A stretch of 64,000 nt of DNA from Acarospora socialis (Eukaryota; Ascomycota; Lecanoromycetes; Acarosporales; Acarosporaceae), in assembly GCA_025617375.2 (NCBI GenBank), contig JAMYGW020000007.1, positions 1,302,001-1,366,000 on the forward strand, written 5' to 3'. Shown here in pieces: positions 49,257-62,686 of the stretch. The position numbers and the translations under genes were made by a program. The notes under the pieces are model-generated. The model did no database searches. It saw only the letters and a list, made by a program, of their open reading frames with translations, and was not told the origin of the DNA. How positions within the stretch are numbered: the first letter of the stretch is position 1; every line of letters begins with the position of its first letter.

Positions 49257-52239
49257 ACTCTTTATGAAAACCACAGAACCACAATCAAACCAGCTATCAA
49301 AATTCTGAATAGAGCAAATTCTTCATCTCATTCACTTTCATAAACTCTCAAAACAGCTTATCTTCATCATCAATACTGGTGGTGAGGGATCTCAATTATC
49401 ATTCTCTCAAAATTTTTTGCATATCTCCTCCCAAAAAATCAAAACAACATTTTGGACATCAACATCACCACAATCAACATGTCTTTGAAAATTCTGAATC
49501 AACAGTTTTCTTCATCTTGATCTCTTCTAAAATTCATACTATTACTGCTTTTTGATATCTTCATTGCTTACAAAGTTGTTGGACTGTTTAGTTGTACCTC
49601 TTAGTATCTAGATTTTTGAAGTTCACAAATTTTCACTTAATTTTCTTAGCTTGCTTGACAGAATTTCTGCACACCAAGCATCATAAGATATCTCAACTAA
49701 GTCTCAATCACATCAAAACATCAAAAACACCAAAACAACCAAGAAAACACCAACTACACAGCAATTACACAGCAATTCCAGCCTATACACCCAGCCACAC
49801 CAATTCACACATCATACAACATTTCTATATAGTCTTACCACTCAAATAAGCTATATTCTCAACAAAATCAGCTACTTTTCAGCTATTTCCACCCAAAAAC
49901 CAGTGTTTCACACCCAAATTCCAGAAGTTTCAGGCCAAATTACACAAAACTGCTTGAAATCCAGCATTCACATGCAGTTTTCGCAAAACTAGCTGCAAAA
50001 TAGCCATTTCTCAACAAATTCACTGAAATTTGAGCATTTCTTCTGTCAATTGATTAGCATTTTGCATGCAGAAAGAAATTCATCCACTATAGAAGACATA
50101 TTCTTACTAGACACATCTCACAAAGATCTAGTTGTGAGTATAAGCAGATAGCTATTTTCTAGTTCTACCTTGCTGATAAAAGCTCAGGCTGGCAAAGAAC
50201 ATCATCTGAGTAGTTTGAAATATAAATCACAAGAATTCAGTGTGAAAATCTTGCTCTAAATGCATCTGCTCCAAGATTTAGTGATTGAGTGACTTATAGT
50301 ATAGTCTTGCTAATAGTAGAGCTGGTATAAAGTCTATTGTAGAGTCTATCTACTCTAGATGAATTGAAATATTAAGCAACATCTGAATTAGACAATTGAA
50401 TACAGTCTATTCTAGATGAAATAAGAATTCAAAGCTTCTATAATCTAGAAACCCAGAAAAGTCTAGTTTTTATCTTCAAGAGCTAGATTATTACTGCTAG
50501 ACATAGATCTTCTGGACCTGGATTTGAATAGGATTTTGGACTTGAATAGAATGAATTTCAAAAACACCTCATATCATGGCTTTTGCACTGAATTCCAGCG
50601 ATTTTATTCAAGATTTCAACATAGAAAATTCAAAAACACCCACAAAACAACAAAAATCATCAAAAACAACACTTCCACAACTCTTTATGAGTTCACCAGA
50701 CTTGTTAGAATCACAATTCACCATGAAACTCTCTCAGAAGACTATCCTAAAGTCTAAAAAGAGAAGAGCAATTGTCAGCTCAGTGTCAGAAACTATCTTC
50801 TCTGATAAGAAATCAAATTGCTATGAGATTCATGCAAATCTGCATGAAACTGGCCCCAAAGACAATCAAAGTAGTGATGAACTACTTCAACAAGTCAGAA
50901 AACATCTCAAACAAGCACTTCAGCAATTCACAAACTCTACAGTTCAACAAGAACTAGAAACTAGCATCAGAGCACTGAATTAAGCAAGACAAAATGCAAA
51001 TCTAGACTCACTCAAGCAGTCAGATGAAGTATTTTACCAAAAACTAGATGTTCAACAACAGCTAGACAGCTTCAAAGATGAAATCAACATCAAACTAGAC
51101 AAAATTCTCCACACAATGTCTAAAACAAAGCCACAAATCACAGAAAAACCAGCATTTGTCTTTCAGACAAATAAAACAAATCTCATCAGCTTTGTACAGA
51201 CAAACAAGACTATCTTTGGACAATCAACATCTGCAAACACTGCAAAATCAGCAAATATCACAAACTCAGCTACATATGCATCAATTGCAAGCAGCAAAGA
51301 TCAAAACTCATGAACAACTGTTCAAAAGAAAGCACCAAAGTCAAAAGTAGTGAATAAATCCATTACTTTTAGGAAAAGACATCTAGTTATGAAGCCAAAA
51401 ACACCCACAACTACTATCAATGTCATAGACATGCAAAACAAAATCAACAATGCACTTAAAACAGCAAAAATAGACAATTTACTGGTTTCCACAGTTGCTA
51501 TTTCACAGTTCAAAGCCAGCATAGTGTTTACAATCAGTCAAGACACAGCAGAAGATCTTCTAAAACATCAAGATATTCTGAATTCATTATTTGAATTCAC
51601 AGAAATCAAAAAGGATGAAAAGTGACACAGAATAGTAGCACATGAAATTTTCACAGCTATTTTCAATGTCAAAGAAGGCATGCAACTAGCCAAAGATGAA
51701 GTAGAAATCTTCAACAAAGACATCAAAATAACTACTTTATCACACTGACTCACAGCAGAAGAAGCTAGACAAGAAAAACAGCATGACTCTATTGTCTTGA
51801 CAGTGAAAACTGAGCAAGAAATTCAGAAATTACTCAGAAACAGACTGATTATTGCTGAAACATCAGTCAGAACTGCAGTGTATATCACATGCAAGTCTAC
51901 AGATCAATGCAGAAAGTGTCAGAAGTTTGAACATCTACAAACAACATGTAAAAACAAAGATACATGTCAATTCTGTGCTGGAAATCACAATACTAGAGAA
52001 CATAGCTGTTTTCTATGTTTCATGCAATCAAAAGGAATCACTTGTGCACATATAATTTATAAGTGCAGCAATTGTGATGAGAAACACCAAGCAAATAGTG
52101 CAGAATGTAATGTTTTCAAAACATTACAGTCTATTTTCTCAACAGCAGATTCACTAGACATGGAATGGTCATGAATTATATACAAAATTCATCATATTCA
52201 TCAAATTCCTCACAAATAACCATTCTACAACACAACTGC
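49257..52239 (+). mobile_element. Older LINE copy, leader and ORF1 only (3'-truncated)
   Basis: It begins AACTCTTTATGAAAACCACAG, the same start as the fragment at 15,411, and is collinear with the full LINE through leader and ORF1. It stops at the beginning of ORF2, after CATTCTACAACACAACTGC, where the next LINE begins. It carries more transitions than the other LINE copies (for example ATGGACCCC has become ATGAATTTC), so it is older or more heavily mutated. Confidence 0.85.
50576..52174 (+). pseudogene. LINE ORF1, decayed copy
   Basis: It is in frame with the ORF1 of the full copies but has several interruptions: one TAA near 50,981 (from a Gln codon) and TGA at Trp-type positions near 51,311, 51,624 and 51,747. 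The zinc knuckles are still readable (CRKCQKFEHLQTTC, CSNCDEKHQANSAEC). The terminal TGA overlaps the ORF2 ATG as in the other copies. Confidence 0.8.
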
Positions 52240-53567
52240 AGTGAAGAAGAGGGTAGAAAATCACAGAACCACAATCAAACCAGCTATCAAAATTCTGAAT
52301 AGAGCAAATTCTTCATCTCATTCACTTTCATAAACTCTCAAAACAGCTTATCTTCATTATCAATACTGGTGGTGAGGGACCTTAATTATCATTCTTTCAA
52401 AATTTTTCGCATACCTCCTCCCAAAAAATCAAAACAACATTTCGGACATCAACATCGCCACAACCAACGCATCTTCAAAAATTCTGAATCAACAGTTTTC
52501 TTCACCTTGATCTCTTCTAAAATTCATACTATTACTGCTTTTTGATATCTTTATTGCTCACAAAGTTGTTGGACTGTTTAGTTGTACCCCTTAGTATCTA
52601 GTTTTTGAAGTTCGCAAATTTTTGCTTAATTTTCCTAGCTTGCTTGGCAGAATTTCTGCGCACCAAGCATCACCAGACACCTCAACTAAGCCTCACTCAC
52701 ACCAAAACACCAAAAACACCAAAACAACCAAGAAAACACCAAAAACACCACTTTTACGCCAACTACACAGCAATTCCAGCCTATACACACCAAGCCACAT
52801 CAATTCATGCATCATACAACATACCTACATAGCTCTACCATCAAAACAAGCTAGTTTATCAACAAAATCAACTACTTTTCAGCTATTTTCGCTCAAAAAC
52901 CAGCGTTTCAGGTCAAATTTCTAAGCGTTACAGGCTGAATTACACCAAATTGCTCAATTCCAGCAACTGCACGCAGTTTCCACAAAAACTAGCCGCAAAA
53001 TAGCCATTTCTTGACGAATTTAGCTGGAATTTGAGCATTTCTTCTGTCAATTGATTAGCGTTTTGTGTGCAGAAAGAACCTATCAGTGAAGACATACTCT
53101 ACACTAGAAGCATCTCACAAAGATCTAGTGAAGAGTATAAGCAGATAGCTATTTTCTAGCTCTACCTGCTGGTAAAAGCTCAGACTGGCAAACAATGTTG
53201 TCTGAGTAGTTGGGATATAAATATGAGGCTTCATGTGAAAATCTTGCCCTAGACGCATCTGCCCCAAGATCTAGTGGTTGAGTGACTTATAGTATAGTCT
53301 TGCTTATAGTAGAGCTGGTAAAAGCCTATTGTAGAGTTTATCTACTCTAGGTGAATTGGGATATTAAGCAACATCTGGATTAGGCAATTGGGTACAGTCT
53401 ATTCTAGATGAAATAAGAATTTAAAGCTTCTATAATCTAGAACCTCAGGAAAATCTAGTTTTTATTTTCAAAAACTAGATAATTACTGCTAGACATAGAC
53501 CTTCTGGACCTGGATTTGAATAGAATTTTGGATTTGGACAGGATGGACCCCAAAAACACCTCATATC

Positions 53568-55157
53568 ATGACTTTTGCACTGGATTTCAGCAACTTCATG
53601 CAAGATTTCAACCTAGAAAACCCAAAAACACCTACAAAACAACAAAAATCACCAAAAACAGCACTTTCACAACTCTTTATGAGTTCACCAGACCTGTTGG
53701 GATCACAAATCATCATGAAACCTTCTCAAAAGACTATTCTAAAGTCTAAAAAGAGAAGAGCCATTGCCAGTTCAGTGCTAGAAGCTATTTCTTCTGATGA
53801 AGAATCAAATCAGCATGAAACTCATCATGCAAACTGCACAAACCTACACCCAAAAAGCCAAAATGGTGACAAACTACTTCAACAAGCTAGAAACTACCTC
53901 AAGCAAGCTATTCAGCAATTCACAAACCCCATAGTTCAACAAGAACTAGAAACTAGCATCAAGACACTGGATCAAGCAAGACAAAATGCAAATCTAGACT
54001 CACTCAAACAGTCAGATGAAGCATTTCATCAGAAACTAGATGTTCAACAACAACTAGACAGCTTCAAAGATGAAGTCAACATCAAACTAGACAAAATTCT
54101 TCACACAATGTCTAAAACAAAGTCAGAAACCACAGAGAAATCAGCATTTGTCTTTCAGACAAACAAAACAAACTCTATCAACTTTGTACAGACAAACAAA
54201 ACCAGCTTTGGACAATCAACATCAACAAAAACAGCCAAACCAGCTACATATGCATCAATTGCAAGCAGCAAAGACCAAAATGCTCAAAACTCATGGACAA
54301 CTGTTCAAAAAAAAGCACCAAAGCCAAAAGTAGTGAATAAACTCACTACTTTCAGAGAAAGACATCTAGTTATGAAGTCAAAAACATTCACAACTACTAT
54401 CAATGTCATAGACATGCGCAACAAAATCAACAACACACTTAAAACAGCAAAAATAGACAATTTGCTGATTTCCACAGTTGCTATTTCACAATCCAAAGCT
54501 AGTATAGTGCTCACAACCAGTGAAGACACAGCAGAAGACTTGCTAAAACATCAACAAATCTGAAATTCATCATCTGAATTCATAGAAATCAAAAAGGATG
54601 AAAAGTGATACAAAATAGTAGCACATGAAATTCCCACAGCTATTTTCAACAGCAAAGAAGGCATGCAACTAGTTAAAGATGAAGTAGAAACCTTCAATAA
54701 AGACATTAAACTAGCTGTTCTACCACACTGGCTTACCTCAGAAGAAGTCAGACAAGGAAAACTGCATGATTCTATTGTTTTGACTGTCAAATCAGAACAA
54801 GAAATTCAGAAACTACTCAGAAACAGACTGATAATAGCTGAAACATCAGTCAGAACTGCAGTTTACAACACATGCAAGTCAACAGATCAATGCAGAAAGT
54901 GTCAGAAATTTGAACATTTGCAAACTGTATGCAAAAACAAAGACACTTGTCAATTCTGTGCAGGAAACCACAATACTAGAGAACATGGCTGTTTTCTCTG
55001 TCCCACACAGTCAAAAGGAATCACTTGTGCACATATAGTCTATAAATGCAGCAATTGTGGTGAGAAACATCAAGCAAATAGTGCAGAATGCAGTGTTTTC
55101 AAAGCACTACAGTCTATTTCTTCAACAGCAGATCCACTATCTATGAAAATGTCATGA
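53568..55157 (+). pseudogene. LINE ORF1, copy 2
   Basis: It is collinear with 17,636-19,225, with the first open part of 331 codons ending in TGA at 54,561-54,563. A second TGA near 54,607 replaces the Trp of EKWYKI that is TGG in copy 1. Zinc knuckles are intact. It ends in TGA, overlapping the ORF2 ATG at 55,154. Confidence 0.85.
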
Positions 55158-58100
55158 ATAACACAACAAATTCATCACAAATCACCATTCTACAACACAA
55201 CTGCGCAAGATCTATGAATGTCATGTACTCATGTCTGAATTCAGCTACAAAAACTGCAGACATAGTTCTTCTTCAAGAATCATGAGTTGCAAGAGACAAC
55301 AAAATCACTATTTCACATCCATCTTTTACTAGTTTGATACCCACATCTAATCTAGATATTAGACCTAGAACTATGGCATTTGTGTCTAAAATTAAACAAG
55401 ATTTAGTGTGTATACCAAGACCTGACTTGTCAAAAGACTCAGATTTGCAAATACTCAGTATTTCAGCAAATGGAATTTCTAGTATACTGTTACTTAACAT
55501 ATACAATGAAAAGTCACAGCAAATCAACAATGATCAATGAACCATAGACAGATGTTTAACAGCAATTCAACTACCACAAAGAGCTATTATCTGTGGGGAT
55601 TTTAATGCACATCATGCATGGTGGAATTCATCAATAGAAAACTCTATAAGAGCTACTTCTTTAATAAAGTGGTTGAAAATTCACAACTGTGAGCTATTAA
55701 ATACACCAGACATAAACACCTATACACATCACTCAGGAAATGTCACATCAGTGATTGATTTGACTTTTGCAACACTCTTACTTTGCAATTTCATCAGAAA
55801 TTGACAAGTAAATCAAGACATGGAGTCTGAATCAAACCATGAAGTTATTCAGTTTCAAATAACTGCAAATGAGTCTGAATGGGTTGAAAGTCCACTAAGT
55901 GCATCATACAATATAGACAAAGCAGACTGGGTTAAATTTGCAGAAACTCTGCAAATAAACTCAGTACAAATCAGTGTTCAAATTCAAAGCTTAATGCAAC
56001 ATCTATCAGATCAAAATCTAGAAGAAATGACTATTTCTCTCAGAAATCTGATAGCAAATGCAGCAGATCAGCATATACCAAAGAGAAAACCTTGTTCAAA
56101 AGCCAAAGTATGGTGGTCTGAATCATTATCAGTACTTAGAACTGAAATGAGTGGTTTTAGAAGATACTGAAAACATCACAAATCACAAGAAAACTGAAAT
56201 CAATTCAGAAATGCAAGAAATAGATACTTTCATGCAATTCAGAAAGCCAAACATACCTCATGAACTACTTTTCTGCAAGGTGCAGCTGGAAAAGATGTTT
56301 TTACAGCATATCATTACACTAAATCATGAAAAATAGAGAAAACACCTTCTATAAAGCATGAAAACAAAGTGGAACTCATATTTAAAGACAAATGTGACTT
56401 GTTTCTTGAAGCTATGTTTTCAAAACCACCTCAAACAAGTTCAGTTAAGCTAGAATGTGATAATAGTCTCACAAAATCATGGTTTTCAGTCATTTCTAAG
56501 GAAATAAAACAAGCTATTATGACTTCATCAACAAAGAAAGCACCTGGGCCAGATGGATTGTCCTTTTTGATAATTCAACATGCATATCAAGCTATATCTG
56601 AGTTATTTCACACTGTTTATTCAGTTTTAATAAATCAAGACTATCATTCAGTATGCTGACATCAAGAAACTGGTGCAATTCTGAGAAAAGAAGGCAAAGC
56701 AGACTACTCAATACTCAAAGCATATAGACCAATCACTCTACTAAATTGCTTGAGCAAAATATCTGAAAAGATAATGACAACAAGACTTTCCTATTGGGCT
56801 GAAATCACAGACTTGCTATATCATGAGCAAATGAATGGTAGAAAGCAAAGATCAGCTGTGGATGCAGCTATGTGTTTAACACATGACATTCAACAAGCAA
56901 TCAACAACAACAAAGTCTTGACAGCTTTATTCCTGAATGTTAAGGATGCATTTAACTATGTGTCTTTAAATCAACTGCTAAAAGTCATGAAAAGACTACA
57001 TTTACCACAAACTGTACTAAAATGAATGCAATGCTTTCTTACAAATAGAACAATTGCTCTAGCTTTTGATGATGAAAAAAATCACCCACAAAGTGTCAAT
57101 TCTGGAATTCCACAAGGATCACCTATATCACCAATGCTATTTTTGATCTATATGTGATTTCTATTCACAAAAATCAACAATAAACACACTCAACTAAAGC
57201 TACCAAGCTATATTGATGATGTGACTATTATTGTGGAAGAAAAAACAGCTGCAGACAACAGCAAAACATTAAAATCAGTCACAAAAACTGCATTTCAATG
57301 AGCTGAAGAAAATGCAGTTATATTTGATGACAGCAAGTCAGAACTCATTCATTTTCAGAAAGAAAATCAAGCTATATCAACAGTAAAACTATCAAATAAC
57401 ACTGTTATACATCCTTCTAAAGTTGTACGCTGGCTAGGTGTTTGGTTTGACACTAAAATGTCTTTTAAGACACATGTGCAAAAGAAAATAGCTTCTGCAA
57501 CTAGAACATTGCATTTACTGCATAGACTGATGAATTCTGAATGGGGTTTATCAACATCAGCTGGAAAACAGCTGTACACAGCCTGCATCACATCTATAAG
57601 TGACTATGGAAGTCCAGTATGGTGGAAACAACAAAAGAATTTTGAAAAGCTGTTTCAAAAACTTCAAAATTCAGCAACTAGAAAAATTCTAGGTGCATTT
57701 AGGTCTTCACTATCAGCTGCTATGGAGCTAGAATCAGCTATATTACCACTCAGATTTAGACTTGATCAAAAAACAGAGCTATATGCTTTAAGAATAGCTA
57801 CTTTGTCAGAAAATCATTCAATTAGACAAAGAACTTCATACACCTACTCATCAGAACTTGAAACTGGATGTGATATTGATGAAGATCATTATCTTGACTG
57901 AAATCAACATTCAAACTCTCTCATTAAGAAGAAACACCCAACTCAGTTGATTAAAGTGCTATATAGCATTTGCAAATATCTACCAGAAACACTAAATTTG
58001 GAGGTTTCAACTCAAAATGAGTTATGCTGTGCACCTTGAAGTGTTTCACCAAACATAGACATTCAAATCAGCAAATCTGACAAGAAACTAGCTACTTTGA

Positions 58101-59071
58101 AACATCTAAAGAAATTAGAAACACTTGTTTCTAAAGAAACTAGAGCAAGAAATGCTATTCTATACACAGATGGGTCAAAACTAGATGAAAATCTAGGTGC
58201 AGGTCTTTGCTACATGTATAAAGATATTATACATCAACAATCTTGGAATCTAGAAACCACCATGGAAGTCTATGATGCTGAATTGTTTGGAATTTCACAG
58301 TCTTTGAAGTTAAGTCTCAAAGAAATCATGAAATATCAAAGAATCAAAGACATATGAATCTTTTCAGACAATCAAGCAGCTATACAAAGAATTCAAACCA
58401 CAAATCAAGGATCTGGACAGCATCTAGCTATTAAATGTCAAGAAACTCTTCAAAAACTCATAGATTATGAAGTTACACCTCATATTCATTGGCTCCCTGA
58501 ACATGAGAACATTAAAGGCAATGAAATAGCAGATAAAGCTGCAAAATCAGGTGCAAAGCAGTCAATTTCACCAGATATTGATAGATTTACATCTATTAGC
58601 TATATCAAACACAAAATCAAGGTCAAAGCACTGGAAAACTGGACCACCCACTGGAAAAAGACAACTCAAGAAAGATACTATGCTCAGTTTGATCAAACAC
58701 CTAGTTTTCACATCAAAGAAGATCTGAAAAGTGCAGACAGACTTTCATTTGCTACTTTTACACAAATGAAACTAGGTCATGACTATTTCAAAGCATATCT
58801 GCATAGATTATCAGACTATAACAGCAAGAAATGCAATGGTGCATGCAACAAAGATCAAACCCCAGAGCATTTGTTGACAGCCTGTCAATATAACAAAAAG
58901 GAGCAAACTGAGCTGAAAAATCAGCTCAGAAACATCAATTTGCCATATACAGCAAAGGTGCTATTTACTACCAAGGAAGGAATCAAAGCTACTTTGCTGT
59001 TTTTGAAGAAAACCAAAGTAGCTACTAGAAAATGGTTATTAGAAGAAGTTGAGAGTGAAGATGAGATTTAG
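55154..59071 (+). pseudogene. LINE ORF2 (endonuclease, reverse transcriptase, RNase H), copy 2
   Basis: It has the same length as copy 1 (1,306 codons) with no frameshift. I count about 14 in-frame TGA codons and no TAA or TAG before the terminal TAG. Two Trp codons that are TGG in copy 1 are TGA here (near 55,283 and 55,801). One that is TGA in copy 1 is TGG here (near 55,622). Motif A reads LFLNVKDAF, so its catalytic Asp has become Asn (GAT to AAT). The YIDD box and RNase H acids remain. Confidence 0.88.
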
Positions 59072-59266
59072 AAAAGAAAAAAGATATTGATTGACAATCA
59101 GCATCAGGTTGACTGAACAGAAGTGATCAAAAAGTATTCAGATTGATTATTCACATGTACAAGATTTTGAGTTTTGTTTTGTGTCTACATCTTTCACTAT
59201 ATGTCTATTAACTGCCATAGCTTTTATAGCTGCATGCATAGAATGAAGAATAAATAAATAAATAAA

Positions 59267-61100
59267 TGACTTTTAGCAGTTGATTTAAAGACACATAGTT
59301 AAATGCACCCTTAACATCCAGAAATAAAGCTGTCAAGACTTTGTTGTTGTTGATTGCTTGTTGAATGTCATGTGTTAAACACATAGCTGCATCCACAGCT
59401 GATCTTTGCTTTCTACCACTCATTTGCTCATGATATAGCAAGTCTGTGATTTCAGCCCAATAGAAAAGTCTTGTTGTCATTATCTTTTCAGATATTTTGC
59501 TCAAGCAATTTAGTAGAGTGATTGGTCTATATGCTTTGGGTATTGAGTAGTCTGCTTTGCCTTCTTTTCTCAGAATTGCACCAGTTTCTTGATGTCAGCA
59601 TACTGAATGATAGTCTTGATTTATTAAAACTGAATAAACAGTGTGAAATAACTCAGATATAGCTTGATATGCATGTTGAATTATCAAAAAGGACAATCCA
59701 TCTGGCCCAGGTGCTTTCTTTGTTGATGAAGTCATAATAGCTTGTTTTATTTCCTTAGAAATGACTGAAAACCATGATTTTGTGAGACTATTATCACATT
59801 CTAGCTTAACTGAACTTGTTTGAGGTGGTTTTGAAAACATAGCTTCAAGAAACAAGTCACATTTGTCTTTAAATATGAGTTTCACTTTGTTTTCATGCTT
59901 TATAGAAGGTGTTTTCTCTATTTTTCATGATTTAGTGTAATGATATGCTGTAAAAACATCTTTTCCAGCTGCACCTTGCAGAAAAGTAGTTCATGAGGTA
60001 TGTTTGGCTTTCTGAATTGCATGAAAGTATCTATTTCTTGCATTTCTGAATTGATTTCAGTTTTCTTGTGATTTGTGATGTTTTCAGTATCTTCTAAAAC
60101 CACTCATTTCAGTTCTAAGTACTGATAATGATTCAGACCACCATACTTTGGCTTTTGAACAAGGTTTTCTCTTTGGTATATGCTGATCTGCTGCATTTGC
60201 TATCAGATTTCTGAGAGAAATAGTCATTTCTTCTAGATTTTGATCTGATAGATGTTGCATTAAGCTTTGAATTTGAACACTGATTTGTACTGAGTTTATT
60301 TGCAGAGTTTCTGCAAATTTAACCCAGTCTGCTTTGTCTATATTGTATGATGCACTTAGTGGACTTTCAACCCATTCAGACTCATTTGCAGTTATTTGAA
60401 ACTGAATAACTTCATGATCTGATTCAGACTTCATGTCTTGATTTACTTGCCAATTTCTGATGAAATTGCAAAGTAAGGGTGTTGCAAAAGTCAAATCAAT
60501 CACTGATGTGGCATTTCCTGAGTGATGTGTATAGGTGTTTATGTCTGGTGTATTTAATAGCTCACAGTTGTGAATTTTCAACCACTTTATTAAAGAAGTA
60601 GCTCTTATAGAGTTTTCTATTGATGAATTCCACCATGCATGATGTGCATTAAAATCCCCACAGATAATAGCTCTTTGTGGTAGTTGAATTGCTGTTAAAC
60701 ATCTGTCTATGGTTCATTGATCATTGTTGATTTGCTGTGACTTTTCATTGTATATGTTAAGTAACAGTATACTAGAAATTCCATTTGCTGAAATACTGAG
60801 TATTTGCAAATCTGAGTCTTTTGACAAGTCAGGTCTTGGTATACACACTAAATCTTGTTTAATTTTAGACACAAATGCCATAGTTCTAGGTCTAATATCT
60901 AGATTAGATGTGGGTATCAAACTAGTAAAAGATGGATGTGAAATAGTGATTTTGTTGTCTCTTGCAACTCATGATTCTTGAAGAAGAACTATGTCTGCAG
61001 TTTTTGTAGCTGAATTCAGACATGAGTACATGACATTCATAGATCTTGCGCAGTTGTGTTGTAGAATGGTGATTTGTGATGAATTTGTTGTGTTATTCAT
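59267..61100 (-). pseudogene. LINE ORF2, 5' part only, minus-strand copy, cluster 2
   Basis: The endonuclease and first reverse transcriptase motifs are present (KKAPGPDG, LFLDVKGAFNYVS). The frame is cut after LNQLLKV at the junction with the plus-strand LINE tail, exactly as in cluster 1. TGA interruptions sit at Trp positions. Confidence 0.82.
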
Positions 61101-62686
61101 GACATTTTCATAGATAGTGGATCTGCTGTTGAAGAAATAGACTGTAGTGCTTTGAAAACACTGCATTCTGCACTATTTGCTTGATGTTTCTCACCACAAT
61201 TGCTGCATTTATAGACTATATGTGCACAAGTGATTCCTTTTGACTGTGTGGGACAGAGAAAACAGCCATGTTCTCTAGTATTGTGGTTTTCTGCACAGAA
61301 TTGACAAGTGTCTTTGTTTTTGCATACAGTTTGCAAATGTCCAAATTTCTGACACTTTCTGCATTGATCTGTTGACTTGCATGTGTTGTAAACTGCAGTT
61401 CTGACTGATGTTTCAGCTATTATCAGTCTGTTTCTGAGTAGTTTCTGAATTTCTTGTTCTGATTTGACAGTCAAAACAATAGAATCATGCAGTTTTCCTT
61501 GTCTGACTTCTTCTGAGGTAAGCCAGTGTGGTAGAACAGCTAGTTTAATGTCTTTATTGAAGGTTTCTACTTCATCTTTAACTAGTTGCATGCCTTCTTT
61601 GCTGTTGAAAATAGCTGTGGGAATTTCATGTGCTACTATTTTGTATCACTTTTCATCCTTTTTGATTTCTATGAATTCAGATGATGAATTTCAGATTTGT
61701 TGATGTTTTAGCAAGTCTTCTGCTGTGCCTTCACTGGTTGTGAGCACTATACTAGCTTTGAATTGTGAAATAGCAACTGTGGAAACCAGCAAATTGTCTA
61801 TTTTTGCTGTTTTAAGTGTGTTGTTGATTTTGTTGCGCATGTCTATGGCATTGATAGTAGTTGTGGGTGTTTTTGACTTCATAACTAGACGTCTTTCTCT
61901 GAAAGTAGTGAGTTTATTCACTACTTTTGGCTTTGGTGCTTTTTTTTGAACAGTTGTCCATGAGTTTTGAGCATTTTGGTCTTTGCTGCTTGCAATTGAT
62001 GCATATGTAGCTGGTTTGACTGTTTTTGTTGATGTTGGTTGTCCAAAGCTGATTTTGTTTGTCTGTACAAAGTTGATAGGGTTTGTTTTGTTTGTCTGAA
62101 AGACAAATGCTGATTTCTCTGTAGTTTCTGACTTTGTTTTAGACATTATGTGAAGAATTTTGTCTAGTTTGATGTTGACTTCATCTTTGAAGCTGTCTAG
62201 TTGTTGTTGAACATCTAGTTTCTGATGAAATACTTCATCTGACTGTTTGAGTGAGTCTAGATTTGCATTTTGTCTTGCTTGATCCAGTGTCTTGATGCTA
62301 GTTTCTAGTTCTTGTTGAACTATGGGGTTTGTGAATTGCTGAATAGCTTGCTTGAGGTAGTTTCTAGCTTGTTGAAGTAGTTTGTCATCATTTTGGCTTT
62401 TTGGGTGTAGGTTTGTGCAGTTTGCATGATGAGTTTCATGCTGATTTGATTCTTCATCAGAAGAAATAGCTTCTAGCACTGGACTGGCAATGACTCTTCT
62501 CTTTTTAGACTTTAGAATAGTCTTTTGAGAAGATTTCATGGTGATTTGTGATCCCAACAGGTCTGGTGAACTCATAAAGAGTTGTGGAAGTGCTGTTTTT
62601 GGTGATTTTTGTTGTTTTGTAGGTGTTTTTGGGTTTTCTAGGTTGAAATCTTGCATGAAGTTGCTGGAATCCAGTGCAAAAGTCAT
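61097..62686 (-). pseudogene. LINE ORF1, minus-strand copy, cluster 2
   Basis: It runs from 62,686 to the TGA at 61,097-61,099 with an internal TGA at 61,691-61,693. The zinc knuckles are CRKCQKFGHLQTVC, CQFCAENHNTREHGC and CSNCGEKHQANSAEC. Differences from the cluster 1 copy are mainly transitions. Confidence 0.83.

Larger units (their letters stand above)
52240..59266 (+). mobile_element. Full-length Tad1/I-clade-like LINE, copy 2
   Basis: The structure is the same as the copy at 16,312-23,334, and from about 16,850 onward every landmark is displaced by exactly 35,932 bases. The leader differs by a short indel (near 52,750: extra AAAAACACCACTTTTACGCC-type sequence). The AATA tail ends at 59,266 and is again joined to antisense ORF2. 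Confidence 0.9.
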
